The position numbers and the translations under genes were made by a program. Shown here piece after piece: positions 38,122 to 39,268 of a stretch of DNA of 39,268 bases. The notes beneath the pieces are model-generated. The model saw nothing but the letters and a program-made list of their open reading frames with translations, was not told the origin of the DNA and searched no databases. The stretch comes from a virus: the IMG/VR virus record IMGVR_UViG_3300046005_000297, positions 1 through 39,268 of that record, one strand, 5' to 3'. How positions within the stretch are numbered: the stretch's first letter is position 1; each line of letters begins with the position of its first letter.

Positions 38122-38749
38122 TGAAAAAAGCAGCCATAGTTATAGGCGCAACATCACTCAAAATACTCAATATTTGCACAGCAATATCTCGATGTTCTTT
38201 TTGAGTTGACTTATGCAGTCTGCTTTGTAGGTAGTGAATCCAACTCCGCAAATTACCATTCATGTAAAGCCGAGAAGTAGTCAAGCCTTCGGGTAGTAAC
38301 GCCCTTGCTTGTTCTTTGGCAATGCCATTTTGCAATGCCCACTCGTAAACTAGATTGGCACGATTAAGTAGTTCTTTTTGACTATCTGCCCACTGTGTTG
38401 CCAGTTGGGTATTGGTAGTTGCAATGCTATTTTGACGGTTTTTAGTATCTTGCAATCGACACTCGCGTAACGGCGCATCAGGCAACTTGTCATACGACTG
38501 GTATCTTCCACTAAACTCCTGGAAATTGAATGACCTATGGCGCAAAATCTGTCGGCCAATGTCACGAGTAGTCGTAATCTCGACGCAAACGTTAACCATT
38601 TCAAAAGGTGATACGTGTCCTTCCCGCATCATGTACTTTAACAAGCCTTCAATGTTGGGGTTTTTTTGATTGTCGGGATTGGATACTCGTGCAATCTCTG
38701 CAATCATTTTGTCTGCGTTGGGCGTAGCCCATATTAATTTAACGTTCAT
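38114..38749 (-). CDS. thyX: Flavin-dependent thymidylate synthase
   Basis: A 211-residue ThyX, which makes dTMP from dUMP using FAD and methylene-tetrahydrofolate. The signature RHR-x7-S is present as RHRSFNFQEFS, followed by GRYQ, with SPFEMVNVCVEI before it and LPEGLTTSRLYMNGNLRSW after it carrying the dUMP/FAD contacts. The length is typical. Phage ThyX supplies thymidylate for genome synthesis and fits with MazG and DUF3310 in the same operon. Confidence 0.95.
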   Translation of the reverse strand: MNVKLIWATPNADKMIAEIARVSNPDNQKNPNIEGLLKYMMREGHVSPFEMVNVCVEITTTRDIGRQILRHRSFNFQEFSGRYQSYDKLPDAPLRECRLQDTKNRQNSIATTNTQLATQWADSQKELLNRANLVYEWALQNGIAKEQARALLPEGLTTSRLYMNGNLRSWIHYLQSRLHKSTQKEHRDIAVQILSILSDVAPITMAAFFND

Positions 38750-38767
38750 ATGTTTACTTTTGCTAAC

Positions 38768-38968
38768 TTAAATAACTCGATCTTTGTAAGTGTTGTAACG
38801 CCATGACGTTGCTTCAGAATCAATGCGTTGCCATATGACTTGTTTTTCAACATCACTCATTGAATTCCATTGAGCAACTTCAATATAGGTTCTGCCACAC
38901 CCTTTACAAACTTCATCGTATAAAGTGGTGCAGACTGCAATACATGGACTATCGTTTGTACTGGTCAT
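38768..38968 (-). CDS. DUF1289 protein
   Basis: A 66-residue protein with the DUF1289 signature: SPCIAVCT, EVCKGCGRTYIEVAQWNSMS and DVEKQVIW. Four Cys suit zinc binding. The family is common in proteobacteria and phages, with no settled role. It overlaps the gene upstream by four bases (ATGA). Confidence 0.88.
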   Translation of the reverse strand: MTSTNDSPCIAVCTTLYDEVCKGCGRTYIEVAQWNSMSDVEKQVIWQRIDSEATSWRYNTYKDRVI

Positions 38969-39171
38969 GTGTTCTCGGTAGACTTGTGTAAATAAGCGTT
39001 AAGGCGCGTGATTTTGGTCTGGTAGTACTCAGACATAGCATGAGCGTATTCACGGCTGCTATGGGCGTTTAACAGCTCTCTCTTGCATTCTTCAAGCTCA
39101 CGCAATGCAATAGACTCTGTACTTGGTGGCTGGAATACGCTACGCATCCAGCTAATAGTGTTACCAAACAT
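38965..39171 (-). CDS. Small hypothetical membrane-associated protein
   Basis: A 68-residue protein (MFGNTISWMRSVFQPP, then ALRELEECKRELLNAHSSRE, YAHAMSEYYQTKITRLNAYL). It has an amphipathic N-terminus and a long helix, a pattern I know from phage small proteins of unknown role. ATG 39171 is chosen because AGGAG lies upstream at the right distance; an in-frame start at 39210 would read through the intergenic part. On the closed circle it follows MazG by 36 bases, so it belongs to the long leftward operon. Confidence 0.65.
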   Translation of the reverse strand: MFGNTISWMRSVFQPPSTESIALRELEECKRELLNAHSSREYAHAMSEYYQTKITRLNAYLHKSTENT

Positions 39172-39268
39172 TACGATTACTCCTAAGTTAATGTAACACC
39201 ATTGTATCACGGTTGTTTAACGAATATGCCTTCTTTTGTCAAATAACCTTTACGATTTTTAATCTCGT
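39143..39268. repeat. Right copy of 126-bp terminal direct repeat
   Basis: Identical to 4-129. It contains the complete start of the gene at 38965-39171 and the last 23 codons or so of the MazG gene, cut by the window end. It shows that the window is a full circle plus overlap. Confidence 0.9.

Noticed and set aside
1-39268. CRISPR array, tRNA genes, integrase/attachment site
   Set aside because: I saw no regularly spaced repeats, cloverleaf candidates, recombinase motifs or repressor-integrase module on reading both strands.

Overview
This window looks like one complete genome unit of a tailed, podovirus-type bacteriophage with a P22-like virion, not a piece of bacterial chromosome. The evidence is a P22-type set of portal, scaffold, coat, gp4-like and gp10-like genes, a two-subunit terminase, an endolysin with a holin-like gene, and dense, mostly overlapping genes. 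Bases 4-129 are repeated exactly at 39143-39268, so the map closes into a circle of about 39.14 kb. I see no integrase, CI-type repressor, tRNA or CRISPR array, so a strictly lytic life style is the simplest reading. The host is not visible. Sigma70-like promoters and the P22-type virion suggest a Gram-negative, and my impression of an aquatic proteobacterium is weak inference.

Layout. (1) From 8501 leftward to 68, and across the closed ends from 39171 to 37615, runs one long co-directional block of replication, nucleotide and DNA-modification genes: RHH regulator, Pro/Ala-rich protein, DUF2800 nuclease, DUF2815 ssDNA-binding-like protein, Dam-like methylase, family B DNA polymerase, DUF3310, VRR-NUC nuclease, C5 cytosine methylase with a second gene-length frame on the same DNA, SNF2-type helicase, DUF551, MazG, then ThyX, DUF1289, zinc-ribbon and small membrane proteins. 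(2) 8656-11163 is a rightward primase-polymerase/DUF3987 protein, divergent from the RHH gene. (3) 13785-11155 is a leftward array of small early-type genes, including a shortened sliding-clamp homologue (13062-13622) and very short membrane peptides. Several of these genes are preceded by a repeated structured leader. (4) 13786-14476 is an approximately 690-base gene-poor hub with divergent promoters, an AACATC repeat cluster, a 16-bp inverted repeat, a GC-rich island and a 50-bp tandem repeat; it is the best candidate for an origin and control region. (5) 14477-37656 is the rightward late block: terminase, a lectin-like protein, portal, tail-fibre/tailspike cassette, scaffold, an HNH gene, coat, head-completion and tail genes, three ejection-type proteins, then lysis.

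How it fits together. Prim-pol/DUF3987, PolB, the SNF2 helicase, VRR-NUC, DUF2800 and DUF2815 form a recognisable phage replication/recombination cassette. The clamp-like protein may serve or modulate it, and three proteins (DUF2800, DUF2815, TerS) carry similar LPxWL-type short peptides that could dock on a common partner. MazG, ThyX and DUF3310 adjust nucleotide pools. Two DNA methylases would modify the genome against restriction. A palindrome TTGTGCCACAA lies in the promoter of the RHH operon, and a near copy lies in the promoter of the small-gene array, suggesting one regulator controls both.

The observations most worth a second look are the double-coding methylase locus (1983-2870), the shortened clamp that keeps both halves of the peptide-binding cleft, the three-copy leader RNA with compensatory stem changes, and the shared short tail peptides.
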